Notes: a model not told the origin generated them from the sequence alone. 6,042 nt of DNA from DASYXZ01 sp035934315 (GCA_035934315.1 DASYXZ010000299.1:1-6042); one strand, 5' to 3'; counted from the stretch's first letter, positions 1-5,460 are shown. Numbers and translations are program-made.

Positions 1-1
1 C

Positions 2-541
2 GCCCAGCGCCAGGACAATCTCCAGTACGGCGTGGAGGCGGCGCTCAACCTCGACCAGGTCGCGGGCCAGCTTACCAAGGGCGTAACCATCCCCAAGGAC
101 CTTATGCTCGAAGTCCCTTATCCCGCAGCCGAAGGCCCGACAGTGGTCACGCAGCTTAACCGGGTGCGCGACGGAGGTGGCATCCCATCCGGCGACCGGG
201 ACGCAGCCGCCATTGATGCCCAGCGCAAGGGTATTGACGATACGTTGGGAGAGATTGTGGGTGGGGACAGGGCTTCGGCTCGAAGCGCGCTGAAGGCCGG
301 GCCGGTTAAGCTCGACGGTTTTAATTTTGCCATCTTCCTCACCAAACAACTTGAGAACGGCGCCGGCATATTCGATAAGAAGCATATGCACGACCCTGAA
401 AAATACCGGACAATTTACCGCGAGGCGGACGATGTGGCGAAGGCGGCATTGGCGGCGCTGGGAGATAAACCGGATAAGGAAAAAGAAAAAGAGGTAAAGA
501 AACTTCAGGAAGAAATCAAAACGAGTCTCAAGAACGCCTAG
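2..541 (+). CDS. Unrecognised protein, 5'-truncated (C-terminal 179 residues)
   Basis: The reading frame is open to the left edge of the window and ends at TAG (539-541), so this is the C-terminal part of a longer protein. An internal GTG at 32 could be read as a start, but the frame continues upstream without a stop and no ribosome site decides for it. I do not recognise the family. The visible part is mostly soluble, with no signal peptide or membrane segment. It contains a Gly/Asp-rich stretch (GGGIPSGDRD), then the hydrophobic segment FNFAIFLTKQL, then an acidic helical part. The last 26 or so residues are strongly Lys/Glu-rich (KPDKEKEKEVKKLQEE) and probably form a charged helix or short coiled coil. 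Codon use is GC-rich like the Gfo/Idh gene. It converges on the minus-strand lipoprotein gene, with the hairpin cluster between them. No function is assigned. Confidence 0.7.
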   Translation, partial: AQRQDNLQYGVEAALNLDQVAGQLTKGVTIPKDLMLEVPYPAAEGPTVVTQLNRVRDGGGIPSGDRDAAAIDAQRKGIDDTLGEIVGGDRASARSALKAGPVKLDGFNFAIFLTKQLENGAGIFDKKHMHDPEKYRTIYREADDVAKAALAALGDKPDKEKEKEVKKLQEEIKTSLKNA

Positions 542-559
542 CGTAAAGGGCCGTGGACT

Positions 560-706
560 GCGGGAGCGCAAGGCTCCCGCCATTCTTTGGCCAGCTTGCT
601 GGCCGTCCCCGGGAGATCGAAATAGGCCGGTAATTAAAAGCGCGAGCAAGCTCGGTCGAACAAGGCGGTAGCTTCGCTACCGCAGCCCATGGCGACTCTG
701 CGCCAT
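560..706. repeat. Cluster of five hairpins, four with a shared alternating core (BIME-like)
   Basis: Perfect inverted repeats in order. H1: GCGGGAGC 560-567 / GCTCCCGC 573-580, loop GCAAG. H2: GGCCAGC 589-595 / GCTGGCC 598-604, loop TT. H3: CGAGC 643-647 / GCTCG 650-654, loop AA. H4: GCGGTAGC 665-672 / GCTACCGC 676-683, loop TTC. H5: ATGGCG 689-694 / CGCCAT 701-706, loop of 6. H1 and H3 read xAGC..AA..GCTx on the plus strand; H2 and H4 read the same core on the minus strand. The outer arms differ but stay complementary. Centres are about 26 bp apart within H1-H2 and within H3-H4. The cluster fills the gap between two convergent gene ends, so it could also act as a bidirectional transcription stop. 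Being a dispersed repeat family is inference; other copies cannot be seen here. Confidence 0.7.
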
Positions 707-726
707 AGCGTGAGGTCCCGCTGGTG

Positions 727-750
727 TTCCACTTATTGGACTTCCACTTA
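727..750. repeat. Short direct repeat TTCCACTTA at a gene end
   Basis: TTCCACTTA occurs at 727-735 and again at 742-750, a 15-bp period. The second copy contains the lipoprotein stop codon (TTA at 748-750 is TAA on the minus strand). It may be a small local duplication next to the palindrome cluster. Nine bases twice could also be chance. Confidence 0.35.
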
Positions 751-1176
751 GTGGCTGGCTTGGGGTGGCGGTGCTCCGGGGGGTGACGTGGGCACGCTTT
801 GGGAGGGACTTCCCCCCGCCTGCGGAACGGCTACGCCGCCATGCGGATTTCCGCCCACGCCACCCATTGGCGTGCTGGACTCAACTTCCCAGTGATCGCC
901 CTGGCGCCGAAGCACGTACCCCACTTCCACTTTGAGGTCGGGCACGGAGTTGCTTTGGTAGACCACCTGAGCCGTGGCTTTGTCACCGTCAAACTTTACG
1001 TCTTGAACTTCAGTGGTCATGTTGGAAAGCGCCAGGCCGGGGCGTTGCTTCAGGTGGGTCTCAATCGCGGTTTGGACGGCGGCTTTCGAATTTATTCCGG
1101 AAAACCTTCCGCACCCACTCAGCACAGCCACTAATCCCGCAAAACAAACCAGCGCGGCACGCCATTGTCTTTTCAT
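748..1176 (-). CDS. Small predicted lipoprotein with Pro/Gly-rich tail
   Basis: A 142-residue protein with a lipoprotein signal: basic start MKRQWR, hydrophobic core about residues 7-18, and lipobox L19-S20-G21-C22. It should be lipid-anchored at Cys22, and Gly23 does not suggest an inner-membrane retention signal. Residues about 31-100 form one small alpha/beta domain. A helix with HLKQRPG is followed by strands such as VKFDGDKATAQVVY and VGYVLRRQGDHWEVES. This pattern resembles NTF2/DUF4878-like lipoproteins in which a strand pair ends in W-x-V. That resemblance is inference and I name no family. Residues about 104-142 are Gly/Pro/Ser-rich and low in complexity, probably disordered. The start is ATG (1174-1176), which sits correctly before the signal peptide. 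No clear Shine-Dalgarno precedes it, and a possible promoter lies so close that the mRNA leader would be only a few bases. It converges with the truncated gene at 2-541. Confidence 0.85.
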   Translation of the reverse strand: MKRQWRAALVCFAGLVAVLSGCGRFSGINSKAAVQTAIETHLKQRPGLALSNMTTEVQDVKFDGDKATAQVVYQSNSVPDLKVEVGYVLRRQGDHWEVESSTPMGGVGGNPHGGVAVPQAGGSPSQSVPTSPPGAPPPQASH

Positions 1177-1185
1177 GACCCGACT

Positions 1186-1214
1186 ACGTTAATCGACACG
1201 GGATGAAATGTCAA
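1186..1214 (-). promoter_or_regulatory. Possible sigma-70-type promoter for the lipoprotein gene
   Basis: On the minus strand there is a perfect -35 TTGACA (plus-strand TGTCAA, 1209-1214), a 17-bp spacer, and a weak -10 TAACGT (plus-strand ACGTTA, 1186-1191; 3 of 6 matches). Transcription would begin near 1179, almost at the ATG (1176). That would give a leaderless or near-leaderless mRNA and fits the missing ribosome site. The -10 box is poor, so this is tentative. Confidence 0.35.
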
Positions 1215-1261
1215 AAACATGATTTCGCGCCCATGGTTCTTTAATGACGCGCAAGTGGCTG

Positions 1262-1489
1262 TCACAACTTAAAGAGGCGTGAACCTTGTCGTGAAGTAAC
1301 TCTTAGGCGCAATAAACGGACGGGCTCCTCTTCCATGAACTCGTCCATGTCGAACAATACCGCCAGCTTGGGATTCCCCGAGTTGCGGAACTGTACGTCC
1401 GGGGGTTTTTTCGGGTGGCGGCTGCGAAGGCATCCCGCTGGAGGTGAATGCCTATGCTCGGTCGCCATTATGAGGAGAACCCTCGGCAT
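1262..1489 (-). CDS. Doubtful small ORF or gene remnant (75 residues)
   Basis: ATG at 1487-1489 is preceded at 5 nt by GGAG (plus-strand CTCC, 1495-1498), and the frame ends with TGA at 1262-1264. The middle part, VQFRNSGNPKLAVLFDMDEF followed by MEEE, looks protein-like, with a hydrophobic strand and an acidic Met-containing helix. The flanking parts are irregular: Arg/His/Pro-rich before it and Arg-rich after it. That is more like out-of-frame reading than a folded protein. An A6C5 run just before the good segment could mark a frameshift. I do not recognise a family. It may be a real small gene, a pseudogene remnant or chance. Confidence 0.22.
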   Translation of the reverse strand: MPRVLLIMATEHRHSPPAGCLRSRHPKKPPDVQFRNSGNPKLAVLFDMDEFMEEEPVRLLRLRVTSRQGSRLFKL

Positions 1490-1575
1490 CCGTTCTCCGT
1501 GGCCGATGAAGTGGCAAGGTGGGTTCGAGAGGACAGGTTTTGAGTAGCGCACAGTCTGTGCTGTTCAGACTCAGA

Positions 1576-1594
1576 CGCTTTCGTTCGGAAAGCG
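1576..1594 (-). terminator. Stem-loop downstream of the Gfo/Idh gene
   Basis: A perfect 7-bp stem, CGCTTTC (1576-1582) with GAAAGCG (1588-1594), and a 5-nt loop, about 40 nt after the stop codon of the minus-strand oxidoreductase gene. There is no T tract after it on that strand, so if it ends or protects the transcript it is not a classical intrinsic terminator. Confidence 0.3.
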
Positions 1595-1634
1595 ATGAAA
1601 CTTCCGTCCGTGCTCAATCGATTGGAATTGCGCA

Positions 1635-3017
1635 TCAAGAATAAAAACTTCTTAGAACGTCTTCCCATGGATGGCGTGCCGGGCGCGAGAGGAGGGCCGA
1701 CGCTTCAGGGTCGCCGATGATCTCCTCTTTGACGGCGTCCCAGCGGAGCTTGTGACCCGTGCGGATGGCAATATTCCCAAGATGCGGCACGATGGTTGAG
1801 CGATGGCCGATCTCCACATCCGCGGCGGGCTTTTGGCGCGAGCGAACGCACTCAAGAAAATTCTTCACGTGCAAACCCGTCGCGTCGGGGCCGGCTCCTT
1901 CAGAACGCGCCATGCGAAACCCTTCGGGCGAACTGCCGGTATATTTCACGGCGCCCGGGCCGGATTCCGCGTTGGGCTCGGGATAAATTTCAAACCCAAT
2001 CCGGTCAGCGAAGAGGGATCCTTTGGTCCCGTAAAACGCCATGCCGTGCGGTCGGTCGTCCTTGCCGCGCGCGTTGTAATACTTCATGCCGGGCGTGCGC
2101 CCGCCCACGCCGTGTCCGTTCAACATGGAGGCTTCATAGCTCAGTATAAATCCGGGATATTCAAAAGTGATTTGCAGCGCGTCGGGTACGTCAGCGCCGT
2201 CCTTCAACTCGTACCGGTGGCCCCAACCTGCCACAGCGAGGGGCGAGTCCACGTGCATCACCTGATGGATGGTATCAAACCGGTGCGTGCCAAAATCCGT
2301 GGCCATGCCGCCCGCGTAGTCCCAAAACCACCGGTAGGTTTCGAGAAACCGGTTCTTGTTAAATGGAACCGCCGGCGCGGGGCCGAGGTAGAAATCCCAG
2401 TCGAGTCCCGACGGCGGAGTCGAGTCTGGCGCGCGGCCGATACCTTCCGGGGACAAGTTCAGATAATTCCACACACGGACGAAATGTACCGGACCGAGCT
2501 GCCCACTCTGGAGTATCCGCTCCACCTCGCGCAAGTGAGGCGCGGACCGGTGCTGCGTGCCCGTCTGCACCACTCGATTGTAACGGCGGGCGGCGCTCAC
2601 CATGGCGCGGCCTTCCTTGATGGTGTAGGCTAGCGGCTTCTCCGTGTAAACGTCCTTGTCGGCCTGGCAAGCCAGCGTGGCCGTGATGGAGTGCCAGTGG
2701 TCAGGCGTGGCGATGAGCACCGCGTCAATATCTTTCTGCTCTAGAAGTTTCCTGAAATCGCGATAGGTCCGGCAGCGAGCTCCCGCAAGTTTCTTTCCCT
2801 GGCTCGCGTGCGCTTCATAAACGTCGCAGACCGCGCCGAGTTCGACATTAGGGTTTTGCAGCATCAGGCCCATCACATAGCGCCCCCGCCCGCCGCAGCC
2901 GATCCACCCAAGATTGATGCGGTCGTTGGCGCCCAGAATCTTTCCCCCGGAAAGGCCGCCGATGGAAGCGCCCGCCGCAGTCCCCAGAATTTTCGTCATA
3001 AATTGCCGTCTCTTCAT
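1635..3017 (-). CDS. Gfo/Idh/MocA family oxidoreductase with Tat leader
   Basis: A 460-residue NAD(P)-dependent oxidoreductase, likely acting on a sugar, polyol or related carbohydrate; the exact substrate cannot be read from the sequence. The N-terminus MKRRQFM is a twin-arginine (Tat) motif, followed by an Ala/Gly-rich hydrophobic stretch to about residue 30, so the folded, cofactor-loaded protein is probably exported or anchored at the membrane. The Rossmann domain follows: GWIGCGGRG (37-45) binds the dinucleotide, then TPDHWH (104-109), the family signature E126-K127-P128 with the likely catalytic Lys127, and GTQHRS (153-158). The C-terminal domain carries DYAGGMATDFGTHRFD (233-248), in which Asp241 and His245 match the usual active-site motif. 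It ends HPWEDVLRSFYS. Length is normal for the Tat-leader subgroup common in Acidobacteria, Planctomycetes and Verrucomicrobia. The ATG start is well supported by AGGAG at 5 nt. It follows the SDR gene by 80 bp. Confidence 0.95.
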   Translation of the reverse strand: MKRRQFMTKILGTAAGASIGGLSGGKILGANDRINLGWIGCGGRGRYVMGLMLQNPNVELGAVCDVYEAHASQGKKLAGARCRTYRDFRKLLEQKDIDAVLIATPDHWHSITATLACQADKDVYTEKPLAYTIKEGRAMVSAARRYNRVVQTGTQHRSAPHLREVERILQSGQLGPVHFVRVWNYLNLSPEGIGRAPDSTPPSGLDWDFYLGPAPAVPFNKNRFLETYRWFWDYAGGMATDFGTHRFDTIHQVMHVDSPLAVAGWGHRYELKDGADVPDALQITFEYPGFILSYEASMLNGHGVGGRTPGMKYYNARGKDDRPHGMAFYGTKGSLFADRIGFEIYPEPNAESGPGAVKYTGSSPEGFRMARSEGAGPDATGLHVKNFLECVRSRQKPAADVEIGHRSTIVPHLGNIAIRTGHKLRWDAVKEEIIGDPEASALLSRPARHPWEDVLRSFYS

Positions 3018-3022
3018 AGGCG

Positions 3023-3028
3023 CTCCTG
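3023..3028 (-). promoter_or_regulatory. Ribosome binding site of the Gfo/Idh gene
   Basis: CAGGAG on the minus strand lies 5 nt before the ATG at 3017. It fixes the start in front of the Tat motif and allows independent translation despite the upstream hairpin. Confidence 0.75.
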
Positions 3029-3070
3029 TCAGTCAGTTCGCCGAGGGCGCCAACGCAACGCGCGCGGCGT

Positions 3071-3096
3071 CAATAAACGGCGGGTTTACCCCGCCG
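3071..3096 (-). terminator. Terminator-like hairpin between SDR and Gfo/Idh genes
   Basis: On the minus strand, 1 nt after the SDR stop codon (TAA, 3098-3100), a perfect 7-bp GC stem CGGCGGG/CCCGCCG (3090-3096 with 3078-3084) encloses a 5-nt loop. It is followed by TTTATTG (3077-3071). The shape fits a weak intrinsic terminator with a short, interrupted T tract. It could reduce expression of the downstream oxidoreductase or protect the 3' end of a processed SDR message. Confidence 0.55.
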
Positions 3097-3097
3097 C

Positions 3098-3850
3098 TTA
3101 ATAAGTCGCGCGCCCGCCGGAAATGTCATAACACTGTCCGGTGGTGAAAGACGCCTCGCGCGAAACAAGAAAATGAATCAGCGCCGCAACTTCCTCAATT
3201 TTTCCTGTGCGGCCCATGGGAATCCGGCTGACCATGTAATCAATGGTTGCCTGGGGAATCGTCTCCAGAATTTTCGTGCGCACCACCGCGGGAGAAATGC
3301 TGTTCACCGTAATGTCACCCTTCCCCGCTACTTCTTTGGCCAACGCTTTGGTTAACGCGATCACGCCCGCCTTGGAGCTCGAATAGGGGATTAATGTCGG
3401 ATTGCCCTCCTTCCCGGCGATGGAGGCCACATTCACAATCCGACCGTAACCGCGCTCCAGCATCTGCTTGATCACGGCGCGGCACACCAGGAAAACTCCT
3501 TTCAGATTTACCGCGTAAACTTTATCCAAATCGCTTTCCTCCAATTCCCAAAGGCAGGCGGCTTTCCCCGCAATGCCTGCGTTGTTCACAACCATATCGA
3601 TGGCGCCGAGCTGGCGCCGGACCTCGCCCATCGCGCTTTCAACTTCCTTGGCCGAGGACACATCGCATTTCAGCCCGAGTCCGTCCAGCGATTGACCGGC
3701 TCTTCGCGCTTGCGCTTCATTTAAATCCAGAATCGCCACGCGGGCGCCCGCGGCATGGAGCCGCCGGGCAATGCCCTCGCCTATTTCCTGGCCGCCGCCT
3801 GTGACCACGGCCACCTGACCTTCCAAACTGAAAAACTTTTGCTCGCTCAT
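3098..3850 (-). CDS. Short-chain dehydrogenase/reductase (SDR), FabG-like classical type
   Basis: A 250-residue cytoplasmic NAD-dependent dehydrogenase of the classical SDR family, probably oxidising a sugar or polyol hydroxyl or reducing a keto group; substrate not determinable. Visible motifs: cofactor loop TGGGQEIG (17-24), D42 at the end of strand 2 (favours NAD over NADP), D63-V64 adenine contact, NNAG (89-92), Asn115, and the catalytic Ser143, Tyr156 and Lys160 in YSSSK. SISPAVVRT (184-192) and the C-terminal TTGQCYDISGG are standard for the family. The odd point is Glu22 where the family has Gly in TGxxxGxG. Length is typical. ATG at 3848-3850 is the only sensible start; the frame upstream has no ATG, GTG or TTG near the ribosome site. 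It is the first gene of a likely pair with the Gfo/Idh gene, with a hairpin in the 80-bp gap. Confidence 0.95.
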   Translation of the reverse strand: MSEQKFFSLEGQVAVVTGGGQEIGEGIARRLHAAGARVAILDLNEAQARRAGQSLDGLGLKCDVSSAKEVESAMGEVRRQLGAIDMVVNNAGIAGKAACLWELEESDLDKVYAVNLKGVFLVCRAVIKQMLERGYGRIVNVASIAGKEGNPTLIPYSSSKAGVIALTKALAKEVAGKGDITVNSISPAVVRTKILETIPQATIDYMVSRIPMGRTGKIEEVAALIHFLVSREASFTTGQCYDISGGRATY

Positions 3851-3865
3851 GGTGTTGATTGTAAT

Positions 3866-3872
3866 CTCCTTT
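3866..3872 (-). promoter_or_regulatory. Ribosome binding site of the SDR gene, unusually distant
   Basis: AAAGGAG on the minus strand (plus-strand CTCCTTT) is a strong Shine-Dalgarno, but 15 nt separate it from the ATG at 3850 instead of the usual 5-9. In-frame codons between are ATT ACA ATC AAC ACC, so no standard start is closer. Initiation may be weaker, or the site may be a coincidence. Confidence 0.45.
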
Positions 3873-3979
3873 CTGATGCCCGGAGTTATCGTGTACCCAC
3901 TTCCAGTGCCTGTTCCCTGCTAAATCCGCTCCGCAATCCCGCGATCGAAACGGATTCTACTCCATTGATCTGATTTTCA

Positions 3980-5122
3980 TTATACAAAAGTGATTTCCAA
4001 AGAGGTTTCTATGAATCGGCCCAAGGTGGCGGCTTCTTCTTCAATCCCGGATCGAATGTTTTTGGAAAAACTTTCGAATGGTTCGATCACCAATGCGCTA
4101 CGCTTCCCTTTGCGCTCGATGGACCACAGGCCAATCACCTTGCCGTTCCGCAGAATGACAGCGGAGATCCATCCTTGATTGCGATAAACACGCTTGTAGT
4201 AGCGGGAATCAACCAGATGATCTTTTTCGACATGAGCCAGCAAGTAAGCATCAAAATTGGGCAGAAGCCGCAAATTCCGAACAGGAAGCACGCTGTTTCG
4301 AAGGTGATCATAATCGTCGCGGAGGATCAGGGATTTCTTCCCATCCACCACAATCTCCATCATTTCTTCTTTCAACAATTCTCCTGCCGCTTTGGCCTCG
4401 GGCACAGGGAGGCCTGCCCACTTGGAAAAATCATGCAGCGTCGCAGGACCATAAGCGCTCAAGTAACGGCGCAAAAGAATTTGTTGGGCCTCAGCTTCAG
4501 AAACTTTTCTCATTTTCGGCAACCACTGGTCAGTCCGGGCAAGTCGGATATCCCGCCCTTCCTGCGGACCATAACAAATCAGTCCTTCAACGATTCCTTG
4601 ATGGACAACTCCCCACCAACTTTTTTCGAACCAGTATCGGGCCTTCTTCCCCAGCTTCGCTTCCGCCAGAACGCGCTCCGTCACTTTGCGCCGGGTCATC
4701 GGGCCGGCCGCGAGGAGTTTTAACGCAGCTTCCTTCGCCTCATGGCCTTCTGTCTCCGTCACGCCAAACCGGGCCATGTGCCCGAACATTTGCCGAACGC
4801 GGCTTTTATTTAGTGCGGCAATGTAAATCGGATAATCTGTCGCTTCCAATAGGTGAAGCGTCGCGCGCATGCAATTGGTCTTCACGAGTGTCCGGCTTTT
4901 ATACAACGCCGTATCGATATCGGCGCGAGTCAGGTTATGCATCCTGGCCCGCAATGACATCTGGGCGGCGCTCATCACTTGCGCCTGAACTCCACAAACA
5001 TCCCGGCACACAGTGGTAAGAGCCGCCGGACTTGTGTCTGCGAGGTGGTGGCGTGCTAATCGGAATGCAGCGATTTGAGAGCTCTTCAAGTTGTGTTTCA
5101 TGTTCGTCGCTATCGGATTCAC
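3980..5122 (-). CDS. Winged-helix protein of AlkZ/YcaQ DNA glycosylase superfamily (HTH_42)
   Basis: A 380-residue protein matching the winged-helix superfamily PF06224 (HTH_42). Characterised members are DNA glycosylases that unhook interstrand crosslinks or remove bulky adducts: Streptomyces AlkZ and E. coli YcaQ/AlkX. Visible landmarks: LKSSQIAAFRLARHHL (12-27) at the start of the domain, VCGVQAQ (42-48), MRATLHLL (85-92), the wing-helix region RRYLSAYGPATLHDFSKWAGL (218-238), LLPNFDAYLLAH (286-297) and GKVIGLWSIERKGKR (327-341). Q46-A47-Q48 fits the catalytic Q-x-Q motif of AlkZ-type enzymes rather than the Q-x-D of YcaQ. No signal or membrane segment is present, so it acts in the cytoplasm on DNA. 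The start is GTG (5120-5122) with only a weak AAGG next to it; ATG at 5101 (residue 8) is equally possible and keeps the domain whole. GC in the sampled lines is about 43-53%, lower than the Gfo/Idh gene. It ends TAA then TGA, 129 bp before the SDR gene. Confidence 0.9.
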   Translation of the reverse strand: MNPIATNMKHNLKSSQIAAFRLARHHLADTSPAALTTVCRDVCGVQAQVMSAAQMSLRARMHNLTRADIDTALYKSRTLVKTNCMRATLHLLEATDYPIYIAALNKSRVRQMFGHMARFGVTETEGHEAKEAALKLLAAGPMTRRKVTERVLAEAKLGKKARYWFEKSWWGVVHQGIVEGLICYGPQEGRDIRLARTDQWLPKMRKVSEAEAQQILLRRYLSAYGPATLHDFSKWAGLPVPEAKAAGELLKEEMMEIVVDGKKSLILRDDYDHLRNSVLPVRNLRLLPNFDAYLLAHVEKDHLVDSRYYKRVYRNQGWISAVILRNGKVIGLWSIERKGKRSALVIEPFESFSKNIRSGIEEEAATLGRFIETSLEITFV

Positions 5123-5178
5123 CTTGCAGGAAATATGGTCTTACTGTCCCATCGACTGCGACTGGTGGCCGGTGAGAC

Positions 5179-5193
5179 TTGTTCTTTGAACAA
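5179..5193. promoter_or_regulatory. Dyad TTGTTC-TTT-GAACAA in the glycosylase leader
   Basis: A perfect 6-bp inverted repeat with a 3-nt centre, flanked further out by GAC (5176-5178) and GTC (5198-5200). It lies between the predicted transcription start (about 5208) and the GTG at 5122. It could be a repressor site just after the promoter or a small mRNA hairpin. No known regulator is matched. Confidence 0.35.
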
Positions 5194-5215
5194 TAAAGTC
5201 GTCCTACTCGCCTGA

Positions 5216-5243
5216 ATTTTACCACCCCGAAGATATATTCCAA
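5216..5243 (-). promoter_or_regulatory. Candidate promoter for the AlkZ-like gene
   Basis: On the minus strand, -35 TTGGAA (plus-strand TTCCAA, 5238-5243; 4 of 6), a 16-bp spacer and -10 TAAAAT (plus-strand ATTTTA, 5216-5221; 5 of 6). Transcription would begin near 5208, leaving a leader of about 85 nt. The -35 lies inside the proximal copy of the tandem repeat, so a protein bound there would compete with or position RNA polymerase. Confidence 0.45.
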
Positions 5244-5267
5244 GACGGTAAACTATATTCCAAAACG
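5234..5267. repeat. Tandem 14-bp repeat with 20-bp period, operator-like
   Basis: TATATTCCAAGACG (5234-5247) and TATATTCCAAAACG (5254-5267) match at 13 of 14 positions and start exactly 20 bp apart, about two helical turns, so both would face the same side of DNA. The proximal copy contains the predicted -35 of the AlkZ-like gene. This is the arrangement expected for paired regulator sites. The regulator is unknown. Confidence 0.6.
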
Positions 5268-5454
5268 TATCGAAATGGGACACGGAGACCCCAAACATTT
5301 CCATATGGCAGGTGTTTTTCCACCACCGTAAGGAAGATACAACTACCACTCTGGAATTGGCTCACTGAAAATAAATGGGTTAACGTCCAAGAAAAGTAAT
5401 TTAATACTGGTAACGCGATTGGCCATAAATTTGCATCAAATATGGGTGAAAGCC

Positions 5455-5460
5455 AGGGGG
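5455..5460 (+). promoter_or_regulatory. Ribosome binding site of the zinc-finger-like gene
   Basis: AGGGGG lies 6 nt before ATG at 5467. It favours this start over an upstream in-frame TTG at 5419, which has no such site. Confidence 0.5.

Larger units (their letters stand above)
1177..1634. other. Long gap without a secure gene
   Basis: This stretch lies between the lipoprotein start and the Gfo/Idh stop. Short frames are open on both strands, but none has convincing family features. The contents I can support are the possible lipoprotein promoter (1186-1214), one doubtful minus-strand small ORF (1262-1489), and a stem-loop (1576-1594) preceded by a tandem TCAGAC TCAGAC (1565-1576). A G5T6 run occurs near 1401-1411. 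The region may contain remnants of a decayed gene. Confidence 0.5.

Noticed and set aside
560..706. CRISPR array
   Set aside because: The repeats are palindromes with differing arms and uneven spacing, not identical direct repeats with spacers.
799..1134. 111-codon frame opposite the lipoprotein gene
   Set aside because: The minus-strand frame has a signal peptide and lipobox in the correct place; the plus frame has nothing comparable.
1803..2633. 276-codon open frame on the plus strand opposite the Gfo/Idh gene
   Set aside because: It is a shadow of a GC-rich gene. The opposite strand has every Gfo/Idh motif in frame, while this frame shows no domain and is Arg/Val/His-rich as expected from antisense reading.
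4175..4723. 182-codon open frame on the plus strand opposite the AlkZ-like gene
   Set aside because: It is an antisense shadow. The minus strand encodes the complete HTH_42 protein, and the plus frame has no recognisable motif.
5119..5349. 76-codon minus-strand frame overlapping the start of the AlkZ-like gene
   Set aside because: The composition is not protein-like, there is no ribosome site, and it runs across the predicted promoter and tandem repeat.
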